Of a stretch of 64,000 nucleotides of DNA, positions 34,182 to 43,715 are shown piece by piece. Each line of letters starts with the position of its first letter. Position 1 is the stretch's first letter. A program made the position numbers and the translations under genes. The notes beneath the pieces were generated by a model. The model did not search any database. It saw only the letters and a program-made list of their open reading frames with translations, and had not been told where the DNA came from. The DNA is taken from assembly GCA_022644775.1 (NCBI GenBank), contig JALCHN010000002.1:1-64000 (forward strand), given 5' to 3'. Origin of the DNA: Eggerthellaceae bacterium (lineage in GTDB: Bacteria; Actinomycetota; Coriobacteriia; Coriobacteriales; Eggerthellaceae).

Positions 34182-35309
34182 ATGATCGGGTTCGAACGCG
34201 ATATCGAGTTTCGCGAGGGCCATGTGCCCACGACGTCGAAGCCGGTCTCCCTGCCCTACGAGCTGCGCACCGAAATGACCTGGATCGACTTCTGCCATCC
34301 CATGAACCCCTTGGGCGCTCCCAAGGAGATTCTTTCGGCCATGCACACGGCCCTCGTCGACGGCGAGCTCTCCTACGCGCCCGACCCGGCCGGCCACGCC
34401 CTGCGCGACGCCCTGGCCAAGCGATTCGGCCTTTCGAGCGACGCCTTCCTCATCGGCACGTCCCCCAGCGAGCTCATTCGGTCCGCCGCCCAGGCCTTTT
34501 GCCCCTGCCGCGTGGGCGTCGTCGCTCCGGCCCCTTCGGAATACGCGCTTGCGGTCGAAAACGCCGGGCACGAGCACGTTGATCTGGTCAACCCGGTGTC
34601 CTTCGCCACCGTCGACGCCTATACGGCCCGCAAATCGGCGGGCGATTTCGAAGGCGTCGTGCTCGCCAACCCGGCCTATCCCGCGTCCCGTCTGCTCACG
34701 CGCGGCACGCTCGTGCACTATCTGGAAACCTGCAACTGGGTCGTCGTCGACGAAAGCTACATCGAGCTTTCTTTCGGCGGCGAAAGCGTGGTGCCGCTCG
34801 TGGCCGAATACCCCAACCTCGTCGTGGTGCGCAACCCGTCGGTGACCTACGCGATGCCGGGCGTGCCGATCAGCTACGCCGTGGCCAACCCGCTCACGAT
34901 CAAAGAGATCAAGCGCTTCCATGACGGCACGGGTACCACGATGTTCGCCGAAGTCTTGGCCAAGCTCCTGGTGGGCCAGCAGGGCTTTTTGGAAGACACC
35001 CACGATTTCCTCGACAAGGAGATCCCCTGGATGCAGTGCATGCTGAGCCTCATCCCGGGCATCGGCATCCATCCGGCCGAAGGCAACTTCGTGCTCTGCG
35101 AGTTCTCGCCGGCCGACGGCATGCGGCTCGGCGTCACCTGCGCCGAAGAGCTCGTCGTCCGCTTGCAGCTTTCGGGCTTCCTCGTGCGGCCGCTGAAGAA
35201 CGTGCCGGGGCTCGATTCGCAGGAGTACTTTTGCGTCGCCGTGCGCACGCGCCAGGAGAACCAGCGCCTGCTCGACGCCCTGCGCGGCATCGTGTCGTCG
35301 GGGGAGTAG
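34182..35309 (+). CDS. Aminotransferase-fold protein lacking the PLP lysine (CobD/HisC-like)
   Basis: The 375-residue protein follows the class I/II aminotransferase layout closest to CobD/HisC: WIDFCHPMNPLGAPKEIL at the start, ELSYAPDPAGHALRDALAKRFG, FLIGTSPSELI, VVVDESYIELSFGG, and a small C-terminal domain. At the cofactor site, where relatives have S/T-K-x-x-x-x-x-G-L-R, it reads NPSVTYAMPGVPISY: the Schiff-base lysine is replaced by Val and the phosphate-binding Arg by Pro. Reading frame and codon use are intact, so it is not a decaying gene. It is probably not a PLP transaminase. The ATG at 34182 follows GGGGAGGG. Confidence 0.75.
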   Translation: MIGFERDIEFREGHVPTTSKPVSLPYELRTEMTWIDFCHPMNPLGAPKEILSAMHTALVDGELSYAPDPAGHALRDALAKRFGLSSDAFLIGTSPSELIRSAAQAFCPCRVGVVAPAPSEYALAVENAGHEHVDLVNPVSFATVDAYTARKSAGDFEGVVLANPAYPASRLLTRGTLVHYLETCNWVVVDESYIELSFGGESVVPLVAEYPNLVVVRNPSVTYAMPGVPISYAVANPLTIKEIKRFHDGTGTTMFAEVLAKLLVGQQGFLEDTHDFLDKEIPWMQCMLSLIPGIGIHPAEGNFVLCEFSPADGMRLGVTCAEELVVRLQLSGFLVRPLKNVPGLDSQEYFCVAVRTRQENQRLLDALRGIVSSGE

Positions 35310-35412
35310 GGCGCGCTTCCGGCCAAGGGACTTGCGCACGGTGCCTCGGCATGAGGCGACGGCGTTGGCTGGCTAGCAGCGCGCCCGCGCGCCCTGTGCG
35401 CCAGCTCGGGTC

Positions 35413-36294
35413 CTAGTCCCGGCTTTTCGCCATGTAGAACAGGGCGAGCGTGCCCGGCCCCGAATGGGCGCCGATCACCGGGTCGACGTAGTTCACGATC
35501 ACGTCTTCCACTTCGAGCGCGCGGTCGTCGCGGATCATCTGCGCCAGTTCCTGGGCGTCCTTCATGCAGTCGCCGTGTGAAATGGCCACGGTCTGCGGGC
35601 CGAAATCGGCATCCCACGACTTCTTCAGGTGGTCGAAGAGGGCCTTTACCGAACGGCGGCGGCCCCGCACCTTTTCGACCGGCACGAGAGCGCCGGCGTC
35701 GTCCATGTGCAGCACGGGCTTGATCGACAGGAAGGCGGCTGCCGTGGCGGCCGGCCGGCTCACGCGCCCGCCCCGGTAGAGGTACATGAGGTCGTCGACG
35801 GTGAACCAGTGGGCCAGGCGGAAGCGCGCGTCGTCAAGCCATGCGGCCACCTCGTCGAGCGAATGGCCCAGCTCGCGCTTGCGGGCCGCGTAGAGTACGA
35901 GCAGCCCTTCGCCGAGCGATGCCCCGCGCGTGTCGACGGCTGTGTGGCGGCGGTCGGGGTAGGCGGCGCCGATTTCGTCGAGCAGGGCGGCCGTGGCTTC
36001 GTAGGTGCCCGACAGCTTACTCGAGAAGCCGATGTAGAGGATGTCGTTGCCGCGCTCGAACTCGGTGCGGATGATATCGGTCGAAAGCTGCTGGTTGGGC
36101 AGGCTCGTGGTGAAGACCTTGCCGTCGCGCATCATCGTGTAGAAGGCCGCCAGGTCGGTGACCTTGCCCTTTAAAAAGCTCACGTATTCTTTGCCCTCGC
36201 TCATGAAGCGCAGGGGGAGCACTTCGATCCCGTAGCGCTCGATAAGGGCTTCGGGCAGGTTGCAGCTCGAATCGGTGACGATGGTGTAGGACAT
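35413..36294 (-). CDS. DegV family fatty-acid-binding protein
   Basis: The 293-residue protein has the DegV fold: YTIVTDSSCNLPEAL, LPLRFMSEGKEY, VFTTSLPNQQLSTD, YIGFSSKLSGTYEAT (fatty-acid carboxylate site) and DLMYLYRGGRVSRPAA, then KPVLHMDDAGALVPVEKVRG. Members such as FakB carry fatty acids to the kinase FakA. It ends convergently with the aminotransferase-like gene and is divergent from ileS. Confidence 0.9.
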   Translation of the reverse strand: MSYTIVTDSSCNLPEALIERYGIEVLPLRFMSEGKEYVSFLKGKVTDLAAFYTMMRDGKVFTTSLPNQQLSTDIIRTEFERGNDILYIGFSSKLSGTYEATAALLDEIGAAYPDRRHTAVDTRGASLGEGLLVLYAARKRELGHSLDEVAAWLDDARFRLAHWFTVDDLMYLYRGGRVSRPAATAAAFLSIKPVLHMDDAGALVPVEKVRGRRRSVKALFDHLKKSWDADFGPQTVAISHGDCMKDAQELAQMIRDDRALEVEDVIVNYVDPVIGAHSGPGTLALFYMAKSRD

Positions 36295-36628
36295 GCGGAC
36301 TCCTCACGTGCTCGGTGAGCCTATCATACCGCCCGCGCCCGCCGGCCCACAGGGCGTCCGTGCATCTCCAAAGCATGGGCACGCGATGCTAAGTGCCCAA
36401 AAGCGCGCACGCATCGCTTGTGGTCCCGTTTCCGCGCAGCGCCCCGACCCACACCTTCTTCACATGTGTCCCGCTTGGGGCATGTCGTGCTGGTCGGAGC
36501 GCTAAACTGCGATAGAATACAACTTTGTCTTGCGGGTAGGCTGCGGCGCGAAGCCGCGGTCGGGCGTGAAAACACGACGGTTGTAGCGCAGGCGCATAGG
36601 GCGTCACCCGGACGTGGAAGGTAAGACA
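36295..36628 (+). other. Intergenic region upstream of ileS
   Basis: About 330 bases between the divergent degV and ileS genes. TAGAAT at 36513-36518 is the best -10 candidate for ileS. A short GGCTGCGGCGCGAAGCCGC hairpin lies in the leader. I looked for the T-box signature expected before some ileS genes (TGGNACCGCG) and did not find it. Confidence 0.45.
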
Positions 36629-39490
36629 GTGGCAAACGCTTACAAGAAATCGATGAACCTCCCGAAGACCGACTTCTCGATGCGCGCCAATCTCGCGCAG
36701 AACGAGCCGAAGCGCCTTCAGTGGTGGGACGAAATCGACATTTACCATAAAGTGCTCGACAAGAACCGCGACAACACCCCCTTCGTCCTGCACGACGGTC
36801 CTCCCTACGCCAACGGCCCGATCCACATCGGCCATGCGTTCAACAAGACCCTGAAGGACATAGTCAACAAGGTCCATGCCCAGCGCGGCTACTACACCCC
36901 CTACATCCCGGGGTGGGACTGCCACGGCCAGCCGATCGAGCACGAGGTCGAAAAGAAAATCGGCACTGAAAAGATGAACGAGCTCCCGCAGGCGACCATC
37001 CGCAAGATGTGCCGCGAATGGGCCGAAAAGTTCGTCGACATCCAGCGTAACGGCTTCAAGCGCCTGGGCGTCAACGCTGACTGGGACCATCCCTACCTCA
37101 CCTTCCAGCACAGCTACGAATCTGCCAACGTCGAGGCGTTCAAGCAGATGTACCTGGACGGGGCCGTCTACCGCGGCCATAAGCCGATCCACTGGTGCAC
37201 GCACTGCCACACCGCGCTCGCCGAAGCCGAAATCGAATACGGCGACGAGGTCTCGCCTTCGATCTACGTGACCTTCAAGCTCAACAAGGTCCCCGCTGCC
37301 TTTGCCAAAGCCGGCGTCGCGCTCGAAGACGCCTACGTCCTCATCTGGACGACGACCCCCTGGACCCTGCCCGCCAACACGGCCGTGTGCCTGGGCCCCG
37401 ACTTCGACTACGTCTTCGTGAAGGTGGGCGGCCGCTACTTGCTCTTCGCCCAGGAACTGGTCGAAACGGTGGCCGAAGTCGCCGGCTGGGATAGCTACGA
37501 CGTGGTGTCGGTCGACGGCGAGCCCCTTACGATGAAGGGCTCCGAACTCACCGACATCACCTACGAGACCCCGATCATGCACGAAGTGGAAGGCCGCTTC
37601 ATCTACGGCGACCACGTCACGCTCGACTCCGGCACCGGCGCCGTCCACACGGCTCCCGGCCACGGCATCGAGGACTACAAGGTCGCCGAAAGGTTCGGCG
37701 TGAAGATGATCATGCCGGTCGACGACGACGGCAAGCTCATGGAGTACGTGCCCTACTTCGGAGGCATGGGCACCGACGAGGCCAACCCCCACATCATCGA
37801 ATGGCTCGACGAGCACGGCATGCTCGTGGCCCACGTCGACATCCACCACAGTTACCCGCACTGCTGGCGCTGCCACCAGCCGGTCATCTTCCGCGCGACC
37901 GACCAGTGGTTTGTGTCGATGGACAAGACGGGCCTGCGCGACAAGGCGCTCGACGCCATCCACAACAAGGTGCGCTGGATTCCCGAATGGGGCCAGAACC
38001 GCATCGGCGCCATGGTCGAGGAGCGCCCGGACTGGTGCATTTCCCGCCAGCGCAACTGGGGCGTGCCCATCCCCGTGTTCAAGTGCGCCAAGTGCGGCGA
38101 GACCATTGCCACCGAAGCCACCTTCGACGCGGTCATCGACCTGTTCAACAACGAAGGCGCCGACGCCTGGTTCACCAAAAAGCCGAGCGAGTACCTGCCC
38201 GAAGACACCTGCTGCCCCAAGTGCGGCGCCCACGGCGACGACATCCTGCCCGAAAAGGACATCCTCGACGTGTGGTGGGAATCTGGCGTGTCGAACATCG
38301 GCGTGCTGCGCCATCGCATGGAAGCCGACCGCCTCACCTGGCCGGCCGACATGTACCTGGAAGGCTCCGACCAGCACCGCGGCTGGTTCCAGAGCTCGCT
38401 GCTCTGCGGCATCGGGACCTACGGCGCCGCGCCCTACAAGAGCGTCTTCTGCTGTGGCTTCACCGTCGACGAAAACGGCGAGAAGATGTCGAAGTCGAAG
38501 GGCAACGGCATCGACCCCAACGAAGTGTGCAACAAATACGGCGCCGACGTCTTGCGCCTGTGGGTGGCCTCCTGCGACTATTCGGTCGACGTGTCGGTGG
38601 GCGAGAACATCTTGAACCGCACGTCCGACGCCTATCGTCGCTTCCGCAACACCTACCGCTTCATCTTGGGCAACCTGTCCGACTTCGACGACCGCACCGA
38701 CGCCGTGCGCGACTTCGACGACCTGCTGCCCGCCGACCAGTGGGCGCTCGTGCGCCTGGCGCGTCTGCTCGACGAGGTCGACGAGAACTACGACAAGTAT
38801 CTCTTCCACCGCGTCTACCGCGCGGTCTACGACTACATCGTGGGCGACCTTTCGGCCGTCTACATGGACGAGCTGAAGGACCGTCTCTATTCCGAGGCGC
38901 CCAACAGCCACGCCCGCCGCAGCGCGCAGACGGTGCTCTTCGACATCCTCGAGGTGCTCGTGCGCGTGATGGTGCCCATCCTGTCGTTCACGACCGAAGA
39001 GGTCTGGCAGCACTATCCCGAAGCCATGCGCACCCGCGAGGGCCGCGAGATCTCGGTGCAGCTGGCCGGCTGGCCGACCAAGGAAGGCTTCGTGCCCGCA
39101 CTGCCCGCCGACGCCGACGCGGTCGCTGCGCGCTTCGATGCCGTGCTCGCCGCGCGCGAAGCCGTGACCAAGGCGCTCGAAGAGGCGCGCACGGCCGGAG
39201 TGATCGGCAAGAGCCAGGAAGCCGAGGTCGCCGTCGCCGCTCCGGCTGACGCCCTGGAGGCCCTAAACTCCTTCAACGCCGATTTCTACCGCGAGTTCTT
39301 CATCGTGGCCGACGCGACCTTCACGGCCACCGAAGGCGACGAGTACGCGGTCACGGTGACCAAGACCGCCCTCGACCGCTGCCCGCGCTGCTGGAACCAT
39401 CGCGCGCTCGGCGGCAACGCCAACCACCCCGACGTGTGCGAGCGCTGCGGCGACGCGCTCGATGCGATCGGGTTCTCGGTCGAGGAGTAG
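36629..39490 (+). CDS. ileS: Isoleucyl-tRNA synthetase
   Basis: The 953-residue class I synthetase shows PYANGPIHIGHAFNK (HIGH), a large editing domain with TTTPWTLPANTAV and SGTGAVHTAPGHG, WCISRQRNWGVPIPVF, GEKMSKSKGNG (KMSKS), the anticodon-binding helices, and a C-terminal zinc site CPRCWNH...CERCGDAL. It charges tRNA-Ile and edits Val-tRNA-Ile. The GTG at 36629 is chosen because GGAAGG precedes it by 6 bases; a GTG at 36614 would overlap that site. lspA begins 2 bases after the stop. Confidence 0.96.
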   Translation: MANAYKKSMNLPKTDFSMRANLAQNEPKRLQWWDEIDIYHKVLDKNRDNTPFVLHDGPPYANGPIHIGHAFNKTLKDIVNKVHAQRGYYTPYIPGWDCHGQPIEHEVEKKIGTEKMNELPQATIRKMCREWAEKFVDIQRNGFKRLGVNADWDHPYLTFQHSYESANVEAFKQMYLDGAVYRGHKPIHWCTHCHTALAEAEIEYGDEVSPSIYVTFKLNKVPAAFAKAGVALEDAYVLIWTTTPWTLPANTAVCLGPDFDYVFVKVGGRYLLFAQELVETVAEVAGWDSYDVVSVDGEPLTMKGSELTDITYETPIMHEVEGRFIYGDHVTLDSGTGAVHTAPGHGIEDYKVAERFGVKMIMPVDDDGKLMEYVPYFGGMGTDEANPHIIEWLDEHGMLVAHVDIHHSYPHCWRCHQPVIFRATDQWFVSMDKTGLRDKALDAIHNKVRWIPEWGQNRIGAMVEERPDWCISRQRNWGVPIPVFKCAKCGETIATEATFDAVIDLFNNEGADAWFTKKPSEYLPEDTCCPKCGAHGDDILPEKDILDVWWESGVSNIGVLRHRMEADRLTWPADMYLEGSDQHRGWFQSSLLCGIGTYGAAPYKSVFCCGFTVDENGEKMSKSKGNGIDPNEVCNKYGADVLRLWVASCDYSVDVSVGENILNRTSDAYRRFRNTYRFILGNLSDFDDRTDAVRDFDDLLPADQWALVRLARLLDEVDENYDKYLFHRVYRAVYDYIVGDLSAVYMDELKDRLYSEAPNSHARRSAQTVLFDILEVLVRVMVPILSFTTEEVWQHYPEAMRTREGREISVQLAGWPTKEGFVPALPADADAVAARFDAVLAAREAVTKALEEARTAGVIGKSQEAEVAVAAPADALEALNSFNADFYREFFIVADATFTATEGDEYAVTVTKTALDRCPRCWNHRALGGNANHPDVCERCGDALDAIGFSVEE

Positions 39491-39491
39491 C

Positions 39492-40019
39492 GTGCAGAAG
39501 CCTTCTAACGAAACCTCTGCGACGATGCGGCGGCGAGCCTTGGCGTTCGCCGCCGTCGTCGTTGCCTGGATCGCGATCGACCGCGCCTCGAAGCTTTCCA
39601 TGGACGTCGTTTCCGTGGGCACCACGCTCGCGCACAACGTCCTGGGGCTCTTCGACTTCACTCTGGTGCACAACACCGGCGGCGCCTGGGGCGTCTTCGG
39701 CGGCTCGACGGTGCCCTTGGGCATCTTCAGCGTCGCTGTGTGCGCGGCCCTCGCCGTCTTCCTGTTCGCCTATCTGCGCAACGAGGCGACCTGGCTCGAA
39801 ACGATTTCGGTCGCCCTCATCGTCGCAGGCGGCTTGGGCAACGCCTGGGACCGCTTCGCCTACGGCTACGTGGTCGACTTCTTCAACTGCACTTTCATCG
39901 ATTTCCCCGTCTTCAACGTGGCCGATATCGGCGTGACCTGCGGCATCGCTCTGCTCGTCATCGCGCTGATCGCGCGTCCGGGCGAGGGACGCGACGACGC
40001 GCGAGCGGGGGAGGACTAG
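39492..40019 (+). CDS. lspA: Lipoprotein signal peptidase
   Basis: The 175-residue membrane aspartyl protease has four helices and the family motifs DRASKL, LVHNTGGAWGVF, NAWDRFAYGYVVDFF (first catalytic Asp) and VFNVADIGVTCG (second Asp). It removes signal peptides from prolipoproteins and would process the Tat lipoprotein in this window. The GTG start has GAGGAG inside the end of ileS; the two genes are two bases apart, and rluD starts 3 bases after lspA. Confidence 0.94.
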   Translation: MQKPSNETSATMRRRALAFAAVVVAWIAIDRASKLSMDVVSVGTTLAHNVLGLFDFTLVHNTGGAWGVFGGSTVPLGIFSVAVCAALAVFLFAYLRNEATWLETISVALIVAGGLGNAWDRFAYGYVVDFFNCTFIDFPVFNVADIGVTCGIALLVIALIARPGEGRDDARAGED

Positions 40020-40022
40020 GCC

Positions 40023-41057
40023 ATGGCCGCTTCCCGATCCCTGTTCGCCGGCGCGTCCGATGCGGGCATGCGGCTCGACGCCTTGCTCGCCGCCCACGCC
40101 TGCTATCCCTCGCGCAGCGCGGCCGCCAAGCAGATCGAAGCCGGCAAGGTGCTCGTCAACGGCGAGCCCGGCAGCAAGAAGACCAAAGTCGCCGCGGGCG
40201 ACGTGATCATCTACGAAGACCTTCCCGAAGAGGAGCACGCGGCCCTGCTCGCCGAGCCCATTCCGCTCGACGTGCGCTACGAAGACGACGACATGCTCGT
40301 GATCTCCAAGCAGGCGGGCCTGTGCGTGCATCCGGCCCCGGGGCATCCGGCGGGCACATTGGTCAACGCCCTGCTCTACCGCTATGGGCGCGACAACTTG
40401 GCCCACGTGCAGGGCGACGATAGGCCCGGCATCGTCCACCGGCTCGACATGGACACGAGTGGGCTCATGATGTGCGCCAAGTCCGACACGGCCGGCGCGA
40501 TTCTGCAGCAGCTCATTCGCGACCATGACGTCGACCGCCGTTACCTTACGCTCGTGCACGGCAACATCGCCTACGACACGGGGCAGATCGACGAGCCTAT
40601 AGGCCGCGAGGGCGCCGACCGCCTGCGGATGCGCATTTCCTACCGGCCAAGCGCCCGCAACGCGCTGACCACCTTCACGGTGCTCGAGCGCTTCGAGGCC
40701 GGCCCCAAGGACAACGGCTACACCCTGCTCGAGTGCAAGCTCTACACGGGCCGCACCCACCAGATTCGCGTGCACATGGAATACATCGGCCACTGCTGCG
40801 TGGGCGACCCCCTCTACAAGTGGGGCAGCGACACCGCCCAGCTGGGGCTCACCCGTCAGTTCTTGCATTCCTACGCCCTCAACGTGACCCAGCCCCTCAC
40901 CGGCGAGCCGATCGGTCTGCTCGACGGTTTCCCGCCCGATTTGGCGGCGGTCATGGCCTCGCTTCAGGAGCGGAGCATGGGGCGCACGCAGGCGGGCGAG
41001 CGCATTCTGGGCTCGCTTGCCGGCGCCCCGCATCAGACAGACGACCTTCAGTTCTAG
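40023..41057 (+). CDS. RluA/RluD family pseudouridine synthase
   Basis: The 344-residue protein has an N-terminal S4 RNA-binding domain (MRLDALLAAHACYPSRSAAAK) and a RluA-type catalytic domain: LCVHPAPGHPAGTLVNALL, PGIVHRLDMDTSGLMM with the catalytic aspartate, and YTGRTHQIRVHMEYIGH. It isomerises uridines in 23S rRNA, likely the RluD sites. The last 30 residues form a charged tail. It belongs to the ileS-lspA operon, an order common in actinobacteria and firmicutes. Confidence 0.92.
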   Translation: MAASRSLFAGASDAGMRLDALLAAHACYPSRSAAAKQIEAGKVLVNGEPGSKKTKVAAGDVIIYEDLPEEEHAALLAEPIPLDVRYEDDDMLVISKQAGLCVHPAPGHPAGTLVNALLYRYGRDNLAHVQGDDRPGIVHRLDMDTSGLMMCAKSDTAGAILQQLIRDHDVDRRYLTLVHGNIAYDTGQIDEPIGREGADRLRMRISYRPSARNALTTFTVLERFEAGPKDNGYTLLECKLYTGRTHQIRVHMEYIGHCCVGDPLYKWGSDTAQLGLTRQFLHSYALNVTQPLTGEPIGLLDGFPPDLAAVMASLQERSMGRTQAGERILGSLAGAPHQTDDLQF

Positions 41058-41081
41058 CGTAAGGAAAGGAGCTGCATCGAA

Positions 41082-42224
41082 ATGAAGACCGGCGTGATCC
41101 TGGCCAACACCGGATCCCCTTCCTCGCCCGAACCCGACGACGTCGAAGCCTATCTGCGCCAATTCCTGTCCGACCCCTACATTCGGCAGATGCCCGAAAA
41201 GCCGTGGAAGCTGCTTGTGAACCACATGATCCTTCCCAAGCGCAAGTTCGCTTCGGCCGAACGCTACGGGCGCATCTGGCGCAAAGACGGCTCGCCGCTG
41301 ATCGCCGACATGCAGCGCTTGGTCGACATCGTCCAGCGGCTCTATTTCCTGCAGAGGCGGGCCCATCCCGAAACCGACGAGGTCCTGGTCCGCAGCGGCA
41401 TGAGCTACGGACAGCCGGCCATTCTCGACGTGCTCGAAGAGCTGCGCTTCCGCGAATGCGAGCGCATCGTGCTTCTGCCCCTGTACCCGCAGAGCGCCTT
41501 TGCGCCCACTCAATCGGTCATCAAGTCGTTCAAGGACGCGCTGAAGTCGATGGAATGGCTGCCCGACGTGCGCATCATCGAGCACTACGGCACCAACCCG
41601 CTCTACATCAAGGCCATCGCCGATTCGATTCGCGCCACGGGCTTCGACCCTGCGGCCGGCGATAGGCTCGTGCTGAGCTTCCACGCCATTCCCCTGAAGG
41701 ACCAGCAGGCGGGCGACACCTACTGCGCCCAGGTCGAGGCGAGCGTTGAGTTGGTGGCGCGCGAGCTCGGCATCGAGCCCGATGCGGTGACCGTGGGCTA
41801 TCAGAGCGTGTTCGGGCCCAAGGAAAGCGAATGGGTGAGCCCGCTCACGCGCAACATCCTCGACGAGTGGCGTGGGGACTTCGACGGCCGCGTGATCCTG
41901 GCCTGCCCGGGCTTTTCGATCGACTGCCTGGAAACGATAGACGACGTGGTGCGCGAGTTCGTGTCGCGCGTGGAGTTTGGCGTGCCGGCGGGCGACATCG
42001 ACCGCATCGCCGCGGAAGGCGACGAGCAGGCGGCCGCCGACGCCGAGCGGCTCGTGCAGGTCGAGAAGCTCTTGGGCCGCGGCGTGCATATCGGGTCGTA
42101 TTCGATTGGCGGGCGGTTCGTGGGCGTGCAATCGCTCGGGCCCACCGAAGAGCATGCGCGTATTATCAAAGACGTTTTGGACCGAGCGCTCGTAGACGTG
42201 CCGAGCGCCGTATTGGAAGGGTAG
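41082..42224 (+). CDS. hemH: Ferrochelatase
   Basis: The 380-residue protein starts GVILANTGSP, then SYGQPAILDVLEEL and LLPLYPQSAFAPTQS, the metal-site LSFHAIPLKD (His), YQSVFGPKESEWVSP, and PGFSIDCLETIDDVVRE with the conserved Glu. It inserts Fe2+ into a porphyrin in the cytoplasm. Whether the substrate is proto- or coproporphyrin is not decidable from this alone. A roughly 50-residue C-terminal extension (RGVHIGSYSIGGRFVG onward) exceeds the catalytic core. No other heme gene is nearby. Two-base to four-base spacing ties it to coaBC. Confidence 0.88.
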   Translation: MKTGVILANTGSPSSPEPDDVEAYLRQFLSDPYIRQMPEKPWKLLVNHMILPKRKFASAERYGRIWRKDGSPLIADMQRLVDIVQRLYFLQRRAHPETDEVLVRSGMSYGQPAILDVLEELRFRECERIVLLPLYPQSAFAPTQSVIKSFKDALKSMEWLPDVRIIEHYGTNPLYIKAIADSIRATGFDPAAGDRLVLSFHAIPLKDQQAGDTYCAQVEASVELVARELGIEPDAVTVGYQSVFGPKESEWVSPLTRNILDEWRGDFDGRVILACPGFSIDCLETIDDVVREFVSRVEFGVPAGDIDRIAAEGDEQAAADAERLVQVEKLLGRGVHIGSYSIGGRFVGVQSLGPTEEHARIIKDVLDRALVDVPSAVLEG

Positions 42225-42227
42225 ACC

Positions 42228-43430
42228 ATGCACAGCGATAAGAAGACGGTACTCCTCGGCGTGACCGGGGGCATCGCCGCTTACAAGTCCTGCGAGATCG
42301 TGCGGGGCCTGCAGAAGGCGGGCGTGCGCGTGAAGGTCGTGATGACCGAACACGCCACCAAGTTCGTGACGCCCCTCACTTTCCGCGCGCTCACCCACGA
42401 GGAAGTGGCCGTGGGCATGTTCGACGATGCGCCGTCCGACCCTATCCATCACATCAGCCTGGCCGAAGAGGCCGATTTGTTCCTCATCGCGCCGGCTACG
42501 GTCAACGTGATTGCCAAGATCGCCAACGGCATCTGCGACGACTTGCTCACCACCACGGCGTGCGCCTGCACGGCGCCGCTGATCGTGTGCCCGGCGGCCA
42601 ACGTGCATATGTACGAAAGCCCCGCCAACCAGCGCAACATGGGCCTGCTCACCCTGCACGGGGCCAAGATCATCGAGGCCGACGCGGGGTATCTGGCCTG
42701 CGGTGACGTGGGGAAGGGGCGTCTGGCCGACGTCGACGAGATCGTGCGCCAGACCCTGCTCGAGCTGGGGCTCACCGGCGACATGCGGTCGACGAGCGTG
42801 CTCATCACGGCCGGTCCCACGATCGAGCCGATCGACCCGGTGCGCTACATCACTAACTTCAGCAGCGGCAAGACAGGCTATGCGCTGGCCAAGGCGGCGC
42901 ACGAGCGCGGTGCCGACGTGACGATCGTGTCGGGCCCGGTTGCGGTGGAGGCGCCCGAAGGGGTGCACGTGGTGCACGTGCGCACCGCGCGCGAGATGCG
43001 CGATGCGGTGGCAGAAGCCTTCCCCAAGTGCGATATCGGCATCTTCGCGGCGGCGGTGGCCGATTTGCGTCCCAAGGGCGAGGCCGACCACAAGCTGAAG
43101 AAGGGCGTCGACGATGCGGCCCTGCAGACGATCGAGCTCGCGCAGAACCCCGATATCCTGGCCGAGATGGGCGCTCACAAGCAAGAGGGTCAGGTGGTCG
43201 TGGGCTTCGCTGCCGAAACCAACGACGTGATCGCCAACGCGCGCAAGAAGCTCATCGCCAAGCATGCCGACATGATTATTGCTAACCACGTGGGGCGGGG
43301 CCTGGCTTTCGGCACCGAAGGCAACGAGATCTGGATGATCACGCCCGATACCGAAGAACACGTGCCCTATATGCTCAAGCCTGAGCTCGCTCATGTGATT
43401 TTGGACAAAACAATCGAACTTTTGGGTTGA
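42228..43430 (+). CDS. coaBC: Bifunctional phosphopantothenoylcysteine decarboxylase/synthetase
   Basis: The 400-residue protein joins the FMN-dependent CoaC decarboxylase (residues 1-185: LLGVTGGIAAYKSCEIVRGL, HISLAEEADLFLIAPATVNVIAKIANGICDD-type core, ACGDVGKGRLAD) to the CoaB synthetase (190-400: VLITAGPTIEPIDPVRYITN, SSGKTGYALAKAA, FAAAVADLRP and VGFAAET). It performs two steps of coenzyme A synthesis. The decarboxylase loop reads PAANVHMY where PAMNxxM is usual. It is the last gene before the tRNA-Pro promoter. Confidence 0.94.
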   Translation: MHSDKKTVLLGVTGGIAAYKSCEIVRGLQKAGVRVKVVMTEHATKFVTPLTFRALTHEEVAVGMFDDAPSDPIHHISLAEEADLFLIAPATVNVIAKIANGICDDLLTTTACACTAPLIVCPAANVHMYESPANQRNMGLLTLHGAKIIEADAGYLACGDVGKGRLADVDEIVRQTLLELGLTGDMRSTSVLITAGPTIEPIDPVRYITNFSSGKTGYALAKAAHERGADVTIVSGPVAVEAPEGVHVVHVRTAREMRDAVAEAFPKCDIGIFAAAVADLRPKGEADHKLKKGVDDAALQTIELAQNPDILAEMGAHKQEGQVVVGFAAETNDVIANARKKLIAKHADMIIANHVGRGLAFGTEGNEIWMITPDTEEHVPYMLKPELAHVILDKTIELLG

Positions 43431-43454
43431 TTTCCTTCCTAGGTTTGGTATTAT
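43427..43454 (+). promoter_or_regulatory. tRNA-Pro promoter
   Basis: TTGATT (43427-43432) and TATTAT (43449-43454) are separated by 16 bases. The -35 box overlaps the end of coaBC. Confidence 0.6.
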
Positions 43455-43490
43455 ATCGTTCGTTGCTTGAGAGAGCAGCACAAATCGAAT

Positions 43491-43567
<77 letters not shown>

Positions 43568-43577
43568 TTCGAAATCG

Positions 43578-43612
43578 AAAGGCCGTCGTTTTACGACGGC
43601 CTTTTTCTTTTT
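43578..43612 (+). terminator. Terminator after tRNA-Pro
   Basis: GGCCGTCGT/ACGACGGCC with a three-base loop, preceded by AAA and followed by TTTTTCTTTTTT. Confidence 0.92.
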
Positions 43613-43715
43613 TCCCAAACGGACTGCAACTTTCTGCCTGTAACCCCGCTTTTCGCATTATGGCTGGTGCTGCGCGCGGGATACGGCATGCGCGCTGGGT
43701 CGCACCGCACGAAGT

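Noticed and set aside
36480-36628. T-box riboswitch before ileS
   Set aside because: The TGGNACCGCG antiterminator motif and a terminator are both absent.
36389-39013. An 874-codon minus-strand frame
   Set aside because: It lies entirely antisense to ileS and its leader, with shadow-type composition.
39351-43481. A 1376-codon open frame on the minus strand
   Set aside because: It is antisense to ileS end, lspA, rluD, hemH and coaBC. It is open because of the GC-rich third codon positions of those genes, and its translation (His/Val/Gly/Arg-rich) matches no family.
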